This document shows positions 15,791-23,081 of a stretch of DNA of 37,383 nucleotides, piece after piece. The notes under the pieces are model-generated. The model saw nothing but the letters and a program-made list of their open reading frames with translations, was not told the origin of the DNA and ran no database searches. Each line of letters begins with the position of its first letter. Position 1 is the first letter of the stretch. This DNA is from Hyphomicrobiales bacterium (GTDB lineage: Bacteria > Pseudomonadota > Alphaproteobacteria > Rhizobiales > JALURZ01): NCBI GenBank assembly GCA_027058735.1, contig JALURZ010000041.1, positions 1 through 37,383 of the forward strand, given 5' to 3'. Both the position numbers and the translations under genes were made by a program.

Positions 15791-16966
15791 ATGAGCAAAT
15801 CCAGCGGTATAGTGGTCAGGGTCGAGAATGCGATCAGCGCCGTTGACCCGGGCGAATGGGACGCCTGCGCGGCGGACGCCTCGGGCACCGCCAGGCCCCA
15901 GCCCTTCCTCACCCACGCCTTTCTCAGCGCCCTTGAGGACAGTGGCTCGGCTGCGCCGGAAACCGGCTGGCACCCCGCTCACCTGGTGCTGGAAAGCGGC
16001 AACGGCACTCTGGACGCCTGTGCGCCGTGTTATGTCAAAACCCATTCCCGGGGCGAATATGTGTTCGATCATGGCTGGGCGGAGGCCTATGAACGCGCGG
16101 GCGGCGCCTATTATCCCAAGCTGCAGGTGGCGGTGCCGTTCACGCCCGTGACCGGCCCGCGGCTGCTGGCCCGCGCCGGCCCCCGGGCCGAAGACAACCG
16201 CATCACGCTGGCCCGCGCGGCCGCCCGGTTCGCAAGTCAGCTCGATGCATCTTCGCTACACCTCACCTTTGTCACGAAAACGGAATGGGAGACCCTCGGC
16301 GCGCTTGGATATCTGCAGCGCACCGACCAGCAGTTTCACTGGCACAACAACGGTTACACATCATTCGATGATTTTTTGGGTGAACTCTCCTCGCGCAAGC
16401 GAAAGCTGATTCGCCGCGAGCGGCGCTCCGCCCTTGAGAACGGCGTCGAAATTCGATTGTTGACGGGTTCGGACATTCTTGAGCGCCACTGGGACCGCTT
16501 TTTCGAATTTTATCTGGATACCGGATCGCGCAAATGGGGGATGCCGTATCTGACGCGGGAGTTTTTCAGTCTTATCGGCGAACGCATGAGCGCGCAGGTG
16601 CTGCTGGTGATGTGCCGGCAGCATGGAAACACCGTCGCGGGCGCGCTGAATTTCATCGGCGCCGACACGCTTTATGGCCGCTACTGGGGCGCGCGCGCGG
16701 ATATTCCTTTTCTGCATTTCGAGGCCTGTTACTATCAGGCCATCGATTTTGCCATCGCCCACGGACTTTGCCATGTGGAAGCTGGCGCGCAGGGGCCCCA
16801 CAAACTGGCGCGCGGCTATTTGCCGGAAACCACCTATTCGGCCCATTATATCGCCGACCCCTGTCTGCGCGAGCCGGTTGCGCGCTATCTGGGTTTCGAG
16901 CAAAAAAGCGTCGAGGAAGCCAGAACCCTGCTATTGAGTCATTCCCCGTTTCGCAAAGAGCCGTGA
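15791..16966 (+). CDS. FemAB-like GNAT acyltransferase (PF04339-type)
   Basis: A 391-residue protein of the family often labelled peptidogalycan biosynthesis/recognition. Visible family markers are PFLTHAFLSALEDSG near the N-terminus, GEYVFDHGWAEAYERAGGAYYPKLQVAVPFTPVTGPRLL (listed from about residue 85), and LSSRKRKLIRRERR. Others are SRKWGMPYLTREFF, LHFEACYYQAIDFAI and the C-terminal ARGYLPETTYSAHYI. These are conserved in a GNAT-fold family related to FemAB aminoacyltransferases, but its substrate has not been settled. It is predicted to be cytosolic, with no signal or membrane segments. It follows the GDPD gene by 14 bp and precedes the HIT gene by 34 bp, in one operon. Confidence 0.9.
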   Translation: MSKSSGIVVRVENAISAVDPGEWDACAADASGTARPQPFLTHAFLSALEDSGSAAPETGWHPAHLVLESGNGTLDACAPCYVKTHSRGEYVFDHGWAEAYERAGGAYYPKLQVAVPFTPVTGPRLLARAGPRAEDNRITLARAAARFASQLDASSLHLTFVTKTEWETLGALGYLQRTDQQFHWHNNGYTSFDDFLGELSSRKRKLIRRERRSALENGVEIRLLTGSDILERHWDRFFEFYLDTGSRKWGMPYLTREFFSLIGERMSAQVLLVMCRQHGNTVAGALNFIGADTLYGRYWGARADIPFLHFEACYYQAIDFAIAHGLCHVEAGAQGPHKLARGYLPETTYSAHYIADPCLREPVARYLGFEQKSVEEARTLLLSHSPFRKEP

Positions 16967-17000
16967 ACCGGGACACCGAAGACCAAGAGGCAATGCGCCG

Positions 17001-17423
17001 ATGAACTATGACGACGACAATATTTTCGCCAGAATGCTGCGCGGGGAAATTCCCTGCGAAAAGATATTCGAAGACGAGCATTCCTTCGCGTTTCTCGATA
17101 TCATGCCGCGCGCGCCGGGGCACACCCTGGTGATCCCCAGGGCGAAGGCGTCGGGATTTCTGGATATCGGCGCCGATGATCTGTGCCGGCTCATGGTGTG
17201 CGTGCAGAAACTGGCCCCGGTGATCGTCAAGGCGCTCGACGCCGACGGGTTCATGTTGCAGCAGTTCAACGGGGCGGGCGCGGGCCAGACGGTGTTTCAT
17301 CTGCACATCCATATCGTGCCGCGCTATGCGGGCAGACCCCTCCGCCCCCATGGCGAGCAGATGGAAGACACCGATGTGCTGGCCGGCGTGGGGGCGAAAA
17401 TCCGCGCCGCGCTCGGCGGATAA
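17001..17423 (+). CDS. HIT family nucleotide hydrolase/transferase
   Basis: A 140-residue Hint/HINT-like protein. The histidine triad HLHIHIVPRY has His100, His102 and His104; the last is the nucleophile that forms a nucleotidyl intermediate. The N-terminus NIFARMLRGEIPCEKIFEDEHSFAFLDIMPRAPGHTLVIP is typical. Substrates are usually purine nucleoside phosphoramidates or dinucleotide polyphosphates; the actual one is unknown. Last gene of the plus-strand operon; it converges on the exported hypothetical gene with a 22-bp gap. GAGG at 16988-16991 serves as ribosome site. Confidence 0.93.
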   Translation: MNYDDDNIFARMLRGEIPCEKIFEDEHSFAFLDIMPRAPGHTLVIPRAKASGFLDIGADDLCRLMVCVQKLAPVIVKALDADGFMLQQFNGAGAGQTVFHLHIHIVPRYAGRPLRPHGEQMEDTDVLAGVGAKIRAALGG

Positions 17424-17445
17424 GCCGGAACGCGCCTTGCCCCGT

Positions 17446-18117
17446 CTATTTCGCTTTCGCAGCCCAGGTGGCGCCGCCTTTCGGGTCGGGCTTGAACGAT
17501 ATCGCGTAATCGTGACTTCCCGCGCAATCGCTCACCGTCCAGGTCTCGTTCCACGGCGCGCGGGCCGCATCCGATGCCGCGCCGTCCAGCTCCGCCTTGA
17601 GCAGGCGCACGGACCGGGCCGGGCAGCCGCGCTTCCTGGCGCTTGCGCGCGCGACCGGCAGCAGGGCGCGGACAATATCCCACTGCAACCGCGGGCCCGC
17701 GCGCGATGAACCCGACAGCAGGGCGGCGTGCTGAACCTTGTTGTTGAAATAGGCGGTGAAAATCCTGCGCCTGTAGACGCCGCCGCAGCCGCCGATCTGG
17801 AAAATTTCGAGCCACTGGGGCGGGATGCCGATGGCCGCGAACCTGACCGGAGACCTGACGCGCATGACAGGCAGCCGGCGGCGTATTTCCGGCTCGCGGC
17901 ACGGCCCCAGGCGCTTTTCATATCCAATCGTATAGGCGACAAGCTGGTTGACATATGCGCGGCTCTCGATGAACTGCGCAAACGCCAGCCCCTGGATTGT
18001 TTCAGGCGGCTCGCCCGGCGCCGCACCCTGCGCCCGAGCCCCGGGCATCGCCATGGCGGCGCCCAGACCGACAACCAGAGCCAGCCCGAACCGGCGTGCA
18101 TTCATCGCAATCACCAT
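17446..18117 (-). CDS. Exported protein of unknown function
   Basis: I do not recognise the family. The 223-residue product begins with a signal peptide (NARRFGLALVVGLGAAMAMPGARA, probably cut after ARA). The mature part has YTIGYEKRLGPCRE, GIPPQWLEIFQIGGCGGVYRRRIFTAYF and, at the C-terminus, TVSDCAGSHDYAISFKPDP and GGATWAAK. Four cysteines in the mature part could form two disulfides in the periplasm. There is no lipobox and no further membrane span. The start could also be the in-frame ATG at 18105; neither has a convincing ribosome site. It is 20 bp after azlD on the same strand but functional relation is not evident. Confidence 0.7.
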   Translation of the reverse strand: MVIAMNARRFGLALVVGLGAAMAMPGARAQGAAPGEPPETIQGLAFAQFIESRAYVNQLVAYTIGYEKRLGPCREPEIRRRLPVMRVRSPVRFAAIGIPPQWLEIFQIGGCGGVYRRRIFTAYFNNKVQHAALLSGSSRAGPRLQWDIVRALLPVARASARKRGCPARSVRLLKAELDGAASDAARAPWNETWTVSDCAGSHDYAISFKPDPKGGATWAAKAK

Positions 18118-18137
18118 TCGTCAATCTGATGCGCGCA

Positions 18138-18479
18138 TCACCATACCACATACTGGCCGGCAAGCAGAACCGCGGTTCCCCCGGCCACGCCCGCGCCAAG
18201 ATTCCGCCGCGCCACAAAGAAAGTCAGCACCCCGCATCCAAACGCACCCACCCGCAAGACCGGATCGACACCGGCCAGCGCACCCACCGGAAACAGCACC
18301 ATGCGCGCGACCAGCCCGGCGACGAGCGCCGTCGATACCGCGCGCACCCAGTTCAGCAACTCGCTGTCGATATCCAGATTGCGCGCCAGCACGACCCCCA
18401 GAAAACGCCACGGGGCGGTGGCGCCAAAGCCGGCGATGAGCAAGAACAGGTAGCTGGGAAACTCGCCGCCGAAGGTCAT
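18138..18479 (-). CDS. azlD: AzlD-like small subunit of a branched-chain amino acid exporter
   Basis: A hydrophobic 113-residue protein with about three to four membrane spans. Segments are FPSYLFLLIAGFGATAPWRFLGVVL, WVRAVSTALVAGLVARMVLFP, VGAFGCGVLTFFVARR and GGTAVLLAGQYVVW. This is the AzlD (PF05437) arrangement. It partners the larger AzlC to export branched-chain amino acids or analogues. The ATG at 18477-18479 overlaps the azlC stop by 4 bp, so translation is coupled. A longer frame starting at 18905 reads through azlC and is not real. The specific substrate is not shown by sequence. Confidence 0.85.
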   Translation of the reverse strand: MTFGGEFPSYLFLLIAGFGATAPWRFLGVVLARNLDIDSELLNWVRAVSTALVAGLVARMVLFPVGALAGVDPVLRVGAFGCGVLTFFVARRNLGAGVAGGTAVLLAGQYVVW

Positions 18480-19228
18480 GGGCGCGCCTTTCGCCGGGCG
18501 CTTGCCCCATAGGCTATGGTGCCGCCGATCAGCCCCGTCGCCAGAAGATCGAACCCCGGCATCAGCACGAATAACGGCGGACCGATCGCAAAGCCCAGCG
18601 CCAGCGCCATCAGATCGACACGCCCGCGCGCGGACGCGATCAGGGACAACAGAAAATAGATCGGCGTCAGGAACAGCAGCCCGGCGGCAACTTCCACAGG
18701 CACGCGCCCGGCGACCAGAAAACCGATCAGCGTGGCGACAAGGTTGAGCACCAGAAAGGCGCTGGCCATGCCGAGAAAATAGGGCGCGCGCAGATGGGCG
18801 GGCAGTCCCGGCAGGCGCCGGTGGCCTTCGATCCACACGGTGACGGCGATAAAGTGCGACATCAGGAACTGCAACGGCCGCGAGACGCCGGCCCCCCGCA
18901 GCCACGGCATCAGCGAGACCGTCAGGGGCAGCAGCCGGATTGCGGTGAGCGTAACGGCGAATGCGGCCGTCACCAGGCCCGCCCCTTTGGCCACCTCATC
19001 GACGAGAACCACCTGGCCCGGCAAAGCCCAAACGATCAGGGTCGTGAACACCGCCTCTGCGGGGCTGAACCCCGTGGCCTGGGCCAGCGCGCCGAACCCG
19101 ATGAAGGTTGCGAACAGAACGACCGCCGGCGTCGAGGGCGCGAACCGGACGCCGCACCAGAACGCGCGGCGCGCCGTGGCGTCGTCGGCCCATTGCGGCG
19201 CGGGCGGCTTGTTCGGACTATCGGGCAC
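18476..19228 (-). CDS. azlC: AzlC family branched-chain amino acid permease
   Basis: A 250-residue inner-membrane protein of the AzlC family (PF03591). Family segments are FAPSTPAVVLFATFIGFGALAQATGFSPAEAVFTTLIVWALPGQ, TLTAIRLLPLTVSLMPWLR and PLQFLMSHFIAVTVWIEG. About seven membrane spans can be drawn. The reading starts with GTG at 19226-19228; no strong ribosome site is visible. It is followed by azlD with an ATGA overlap, and both are needed for export in characterised pairs. It lies 54 bp downstream of the ATPase gene clpA on the same strand. Confidence 0.88.
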   Translation of the reverse strand: MPDSPNKPPAPQWADDATARRAFWCGVRFAPSTPAVVLFATFIGFGALAQATGFSPAEAVFTTLIVWALPGQVVLVDEVAKGAGLVTAAFAVTLTAIRLLPLTVSLMPWLRGAGVSRPLQFLMSHFIAVTVWIEGHRRLPGLPAHLRAPYFLGMASAFLVLNLVATLIGFLVAGRVPVEVAAGLLFLTPIYFLLSLIASARGRVDLMALALGFAIGPPLFVLMPGFDLLATGLIGGTIAYGASARRKARP

Positions 19229-19282
19229 GATGCTGGTTCTCTGAGGGCTTCAAGGTTCCCGCGCCCAAGAAGGATCCACCGC

Positions 19283-21700
19283 CTAGTCGGCGAGCAGGGG
19301 AACCTTGGGCACCGAACCGCCTTTGCCGCCACCCTTGCCGGGTCGCTTTTTCGGCTTGCGGCCCTTCGGCCTGGCGCGGCGCGCAGGCTCCTTGCGCGGT
19401 TTGGCCTTTTCCTTTTCGGGCGGCAGATATTCAAAATCCAGCACCGGCCGGGCGCCTTTCGGTTTTTTCAGCAAGACCCGAACCGTGCCGCCCTGTTTGA
19501 GCTTGCCGAACAGCAGTTCGTCGGCCAGCGGCTTCTTGATGTTCTCCTGAATGACCCGCGCCAGGGGACGCGCGCCATAGGCCTCGTCATAGCCTTCGCG
19601 CGCGATCCAGTCATTGGCCTCCTCGCTCAGTTCGATATTCACATTGCGGTCCTGCAACTGGGCTTCCAGTTCGAGCACGAACTTCTCCACCACCCGGCGC
19701 ACGACATCGCGCGGCAGGCCGGAGAACGAAACCACCGCATCGAGGCGGTTGCGGAATTCCGGCGAGAACATCCTGTTGATGGCTTCCGAACCGTCGTTGT
19801 CGCCCTTGGCACGCTGGAAACCGATGCTCGATCTGGCGAGTTCGGCGGCGCCCGCGTTGGTCGTCATGATGACGATGACATTGCGGAAGTCGATGCTCTT
19901 GCCGTTGTGGTCGGTCAGCTTGCCGTAGTCCATCACCTGCAGCAGGATATTGAACAGATCGGGGTGTGCCTTTTCGATTTCATCGAGCAGCAGGACGCAA
20001 TGGGGATGCTGATCGACGCCGTCGGTCAAAAGCCCGCCCTGGTCGAAACCCACATAGCCGGGCGGCGCGCCGATCAGGCGCGATACGGTGTGGCGCTCCA
20101 TATATTCCGACATGTCGAAGCGCAGCAGTTCAACGCCCAGCAGGTGCGACAACTGGCGCGCCACCTCGGTCTTGCCAACCCCGGTCGGCCCGGCGAACAG
20201 GTAGCAGCCGATGGGCTTTTCCGGTTCGCGCAGGCCCGCACGCGCCAGCTTGATGGCCGAGGTCAGCGCATCGATCGCCTTGTTCTGCCCGAACACGACC
20301 CGCTTCATGTCTTCGGCGAGATCGCGCAGCACGGCGGAATCGTCCTTCGAGACCGTTTTTGGCGGGATCCTCGCCATGGTCGCAATCGTGCCCTCGACGT
20401 CCTTGACGCCGATGGTCTTCCTGCGCCGCGAGGCCGGCAGCAGCATCTGGGATGCGCCGGTCTCGTCAATGACGTCGATCGCCTTGTCGGGCAATTTGCG
20501 GTCCGACATGTATTTGGCGGACAGTTCCACGGCCGACCTGATCGCCTCATTGGTGTAGCGGATCTTGTGAAAATCCTCGAAATAGGGTTTCAGACCCTTG
20601 AGAATTTTGATGGCGTCCGGCACGCTCGGCTCATTGATGTCGATCTTCTGGAACCGCCGGGCAAGCGCCCTGTCCTTTTCAAAATGCTGGCGGAACTCCT
20701 TGTATGTGGTCGAGCCCATACAGCGCAGCCCGCCTTTCTGCAGCGCCGGTTTCAGCAGATTGGAGGCGTCCATGGCGCCGCCGCTGGTGGCACCGGCGCC
20801 GATGACCGTGTGGATTTCATCGATGAACAAAATGGCGCCGGGCAGCGCTTCGATCTCCTTGATCACGCCCTTTATGCGCTCCTCAAAATCGCCACGATAG
20901 CGCGTGCCGGCCAGAAGCGCGCCCATATCGAGCTGATAGATCGTGCAGTCCTTGAGCACATCGGGCACCTCGCCCCCGACAATCTTGCGCGCCAGGCCTT
21001 CGGCGATCGCCGTCTTGCCGACACCGGGATCGCCGACGAACAACGGATTGTTCTTCTGGCGCCGGCACAGGATCTGGGTTGCGCGCGCAACTTCGCGCTC
21101 ACGCCCGATCAGGGGGTCGATCTTGCCCTCCATGGCGCGCTGATTGAGATCGATGCAATAGGCCTCAAGCGCATCATTGGCGTCGCGGCCGGTGCCCGTC
21201 TCGCCGCGATCGGCCGCCTCGTCCTCCAGGCCGCGCACCGGTTTTTCGGTCGACAAACCGGGCTGCTTGGCGATGCCGTGGGAGATGTAGTTGACCGCGT
21301 CATAGCGCGTCATTTCCTGTTCCTGCAGGAAGAACGCCGCATGGCTTTCGCGTTCGGCGAAGATGGCGACCAGGACATTGGCGCCGGTCACCTCTTCGCG
21401 CCCGGAGGACTGCACATGAATGACCGCGCGCTGAATAACGCGCTGGAACCCGGCGGTCGGCTTGGAATCCTCGCCATCCTCGCTCGCCAGATCGGCAAGT
21501 TCATTCTCGACATAATATTCAAGATGGCCGCGCAGCACATCCAGATCGACATTGCACGCGCGCATCACCGAGCCCGCATCCTTGTCATCGATCAGCGCCA
21601 GCAGGAGATGCTCCAGCGTCGCATATTCGTGGGCCTGCTCATTGGCGATGGCCAGGGCGCGGTGCAGGGCGTCTTCAAGGTTTCGCGAAAATGTCGGCAC
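19283..21700 (-). CDS. clpA: ATP-dependent Clp protease ATP-binding subunit ClpA
   Basis: ClpA unfolds substrates and feeds them to ClpP. The 805 residues comprise an N-domain (1-145) that docks ClpS, and two AAA+ modules. Walker A motifs are GDPGVGKT (223-230) and GPTGVGKT (504-511), with Walker B motifs AILFIDEIHT and VLLLDEIEKA. The ClpP-docking loop is the IGF of ARSSIGFQ. A Lys/Arg/Gly-rich tail ends in VPKVPLLAD; similar tails occur in alphaproteobacterial ClpA. It begins at GTG (21698-21700) with GGGAG 7 nt upstream. clpS precedes it by 9 bp in the same operon. Long open frames on the opposite strand are codon-bias shadows. Confidence 0.96.
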   Translation of the reverse strand: MPTFSRNLEDALHRALAIANEQAHEYATLEHLLLALIDDKDAGSVMRACNVDLDVLRGHLEYYVENELADLASEDGEDSKPTAGFQRVIQRAVIHVQSSGREEVTGANVLVAIFAERESHAAFFLQEQEMTRYDAVNYISHGIAKQPGLSTEKPVRGLEDEAADRGETGTGRDANDALEAYCIDLNQRAMEGKIDPLIGREREVARATQILCRRQKNNPLFVGDPGVGKTAIAEGLARKIVGGEVPDVLKDCTIYQLDMGALLAGTRYRGDFEERIKGVIKEIEALPGAILFIDEIHTVIGAGATSGGAMDASNLLKPALQKGGLRCMGSTTYKEFRQHFEKDRALARRFQKIDINEPSVPDAIKILKGLKPYFEDFHKIRYTNEAIRSAVELSAKYMSDRKLPDKAIDVIDETGASQMLLPASRRRKTIGVKDVEGTIATMARIPPKTVSKDDSAVLRDLAEDMKRVVFGQNKAIDALTSAIKLARAGLREPEKPIGCYLFAGPTGVGKTEVARQLSHLLGVELLRFDMSEYMERHTVSRLIGAPPGYVGFDQGGLLTDGVDQHPHCVLLLDEIEKAHPDLFNILLQVMDYGKLTDHNGKSIDFRNVIVIMTTNAGAAELARSSIGFQRAKGDNDGSEAINRMFSPEFRNRLDAVVSFSGLPRDVVRRVVEKFVLELEAQLQDRNVNIELSEEANDWIAREGYDEAYGARPLARVIQENIKKPLADELLFGKLKQGGTVRVLLKKPKGARPVLDFEYLPPEKEKAKPRKEPARRARPKGRKPKKRPGKGGGKGGSVPKVPLLAD

Positions 21701-21709
21701 GACGGCTCC

Positions 21710-22045
21710 CTATTCCTTTTCCATGGTGCATTGTAGAGGATGTTCGTGCTGTTCTGCAAAGGCCATGACCTGAGTGACCTTGGTTTCCGCGATCTCATAG
21801 GTATAGACGCCGCAGACTCCGACACCTTTCTGGTGCACATGCAGCATGATCCGTGTCGCGTCCTCGCGGCTTTTGCGGAAAAATTTTTCCAGCACCGCAA
21901 TGACGAATTCCATCGGCGTGTAATCGTCGTTCAGCAGAATCACCTTGTAAAGCCGGGGCTTTTTCGTCCTGCGGCGCGTGCGCGTCAATACCCCGGTCGA
22001 CCCGCGGCCATCGGCCCCGTCATCGCGCTCATCCTGCCCGGCCAT
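21710..22045 (-). CDS. clpS: ATP-dependent Clp protease adaptor ClpS
   Basis: ClpS binds N-degron proteins and delivers them to ClpA. The core has RLYKVILLNDDYTPMEFVIAVLEKFF, REDATRIMLHVHQKGVGVCGVYTYEIAETKV and QHEHPLQCTMEKE. The Asn-Asp-Asp and the His of LHVHQKG line the N-end pocket. I chose the ATG at 22043-22045 (111 residues; MAGQDERDDGADGRG leader) as the usual family length. In-frame ATGs at 22087 and 22114 would add 14 or 23 residues, and the latter has an AGG close by, so the start is not settled. It is upstream of clpA by 9 bp, and downstream of the phasin terminator on the same strand. Confidence 0.95.
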   Translation of the reverse strand: MAGQDERDDGADGRGSTGVLTRTRRRTKKPRLYKVILLNDDYTPMEFVIAVLEKFFRKSREDATRIMLHVHQKGVGVCGVYTYEIAETKVTQVMAFAEQHEHPLQCTMEKE

Positions 22046-22210
22046 GAGGGCCGGCACCGCCTCAACACATCCAGAGCCTGTCCACATGGCGCCAGAAAAC
22101 CCTGTTTCAACCATCAGCCTGCACGGGCATCCGCCCCCACTCCATATGGGGGGCCAAACCGGCGAATACGAGACCCGGAACGGGATTCGCCTTCGCGCCC
22201 GGCAATATAC

Positions 22211-22245
22211 AAAAAAAAAGCCCGGTGCGAAAACCCGCACCGGGC
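22211..22245 (-). terminator. Rho-independent terminator after the phasin gene
   Basis: A perfect 10-bp stem, GCCCGGTGCG (22220-22229) with CGCACCGGGC (22236-22245), is followed on the minus strand by nine T residues (22211-22219). It ends the phasin transcript and isolates the clpS-clpA operon, which must have its own promoter in 22046-22210; no clear consensus is seen there. Confidence 0.95.
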
Positions 22246-22275
22246 AATTTGACGGGCCTGAGACCAAAGGGTCGG

Positions 22276-22638
22276 TCAGGCAACCTTCTTGGCGTCAGCC
22301 GTGACGGTCTTGGAGAACTCGCCGACACGCGCCTCGATCGGCTTGTAGACATCCTTGGCGGTCTCGACATAGAGCTCGCCAACCTTGCCCATCTTTTCCA
22401 CATAGCCCTCATAGGCGGTCTTGGCGAATTTGGTCTGCAGATCGACAGCCTTTTCCACCGACTTGGCCTGAAGCACCTCTTCGAACGCAGCGGCGCCGGT
22501 TTCAAAAGACGTGCGCGCGAAGTCCGCCATTTCCGTGGCGATGGTCTGCAACCCGCTGGTCAGCGCCGTTGCGCTGGCAACCGCGGCATCAAGATTGTCT
22601 TTGCCGATCGTTTGAAGCTCTTCGAAATTTTTCATCAT
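22276..22638 (-). CDS. Phasin family protein
   Basis: Phasins coat polyhydroxyalkanoate granules. The 120-residue product is helical and amphipathic: FEELQTIGKDNLDAAVASATALTSGLQTIATEMADFARTSFE, then AKSVEKAVDLQTKFAKTAYEGYVEKMGKVGELYVETAKDVYKPIE. This matches the Phasin_2 (PF09361) pattern. No signal or membrane span is present. I start at ATG 22636-22638 because GGAG stands 8 nt before it; a second ATG follows at once. It has a good upstream promoter and a strong downstream terminator, so it is probably a monocistronic, highly expressed gene. The presence of a phasin suggests the organism stores PHB. Some members act outside granules, so this is inference. Confidence 0.92.
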   Translation of the reverse strand: MMKNFEELQTIGKDNLDAAVASATALTSGLQTIATEMADFARTSFETGAAAFEEVLQAKSVEKAVDLQTKFAKTAYEGYVEKMGKVGELYVETAKDVYKPIEARVGEFSKTVTADAKKVA

Positions 22639-22700
22639 GTTCCCAACTCCATCTGGGTGAAATTCCGGCCGCATCGACAATGTGTCTGTTGCGATGCAGC

Positions 22701-22730
22701 ATAATTAGGCGCAGCGCAGCAAAATGTCAA
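22701..22730 (-). promoter_or_regulatory. Sigma-70-like promoter of the phasin gene with TGC-rich repeats
   Basis: On the minus strand a consensus TTGACA (plus 22725-22730) and AATTAT (plus 22701-22706) are 18 bp apart. The spacer and flanks hold repeated TGC elements: TGCTGCGCTGCGC, TGCTGCATCGCA and, upstream, GTGCAGTGCA. PhaR-type regulators of phasin genes bind TGC-rich sequences in other alphaproteobacteria, so a PHB-responsive operator is a reasonable inference. Confidence 0.55.
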
Positions 22731-23081
22731 GGATTTTTTTGCACTGCACAATTTTTTAACCATAACGCCGCCCGGGACCAAAAATTGGTGCGGTTTTACA
22801 AATTGGTAACGCCGAAAGCGGAAAATGGGCGCGGTCTGTAAGTCAGGCCTCATATTGCCGGAAAATGCGTCTCGCCGGCGCATCAGGCTACAAATTTGTG
22901 AGTGCGTCATGTTGTTGACCGGATTTACAGTGTTGAGCGATCCTGCGGTCCTCTCAGGTGTATCCCTGATCGATCTGGCACTTCTCTCACCGATTTCAGC
23001 AAGCACGGACTTCGTGACCATGGCGGTCATGGCGGCAATTTTGCTGTTGACGGTAAAATAGAACACAACGGGGAGGTGTTC
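22731..23081. other. Gene-free region upstream of the D,D-carboxypeptidase
   Basis: About 350 bases without a credible gene. An inverted pair ACCAA-AAA-TTGGT lies at 22777-22789, and its right part AAATTGGT (22782-22789) is repeated in direct orientation at 22800-22807, 18 bp later. This could be an operator, but the regulator is unknown. A 78-codon frame at 22825-23061 has hydrophobic stretches but no ribosome site. GGGAGG at 23071-23076 is the ribosome site for the carboxypeptidase. Confidence 0.4.

Noticed and set aside
18794..21736. A 980-codon open frame on the plus strand opposite clpA and azlC
   Set aside because: It lies exactly antisense to well-identified genes, has no ribosome site, and long antisense frames are common in GC-rich DNA with strong third-position bias. 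Its translation shows no family features.
22825..23061. A 78-codon frame with two hydrophobic stretches between the phasin and carboxypeptidase genes
   Set aside because: No Shine-Dalgarno; the gene-like hydrophobic pattern is weak; the region is better explained as regulatory. A conserved homologue would change this view.
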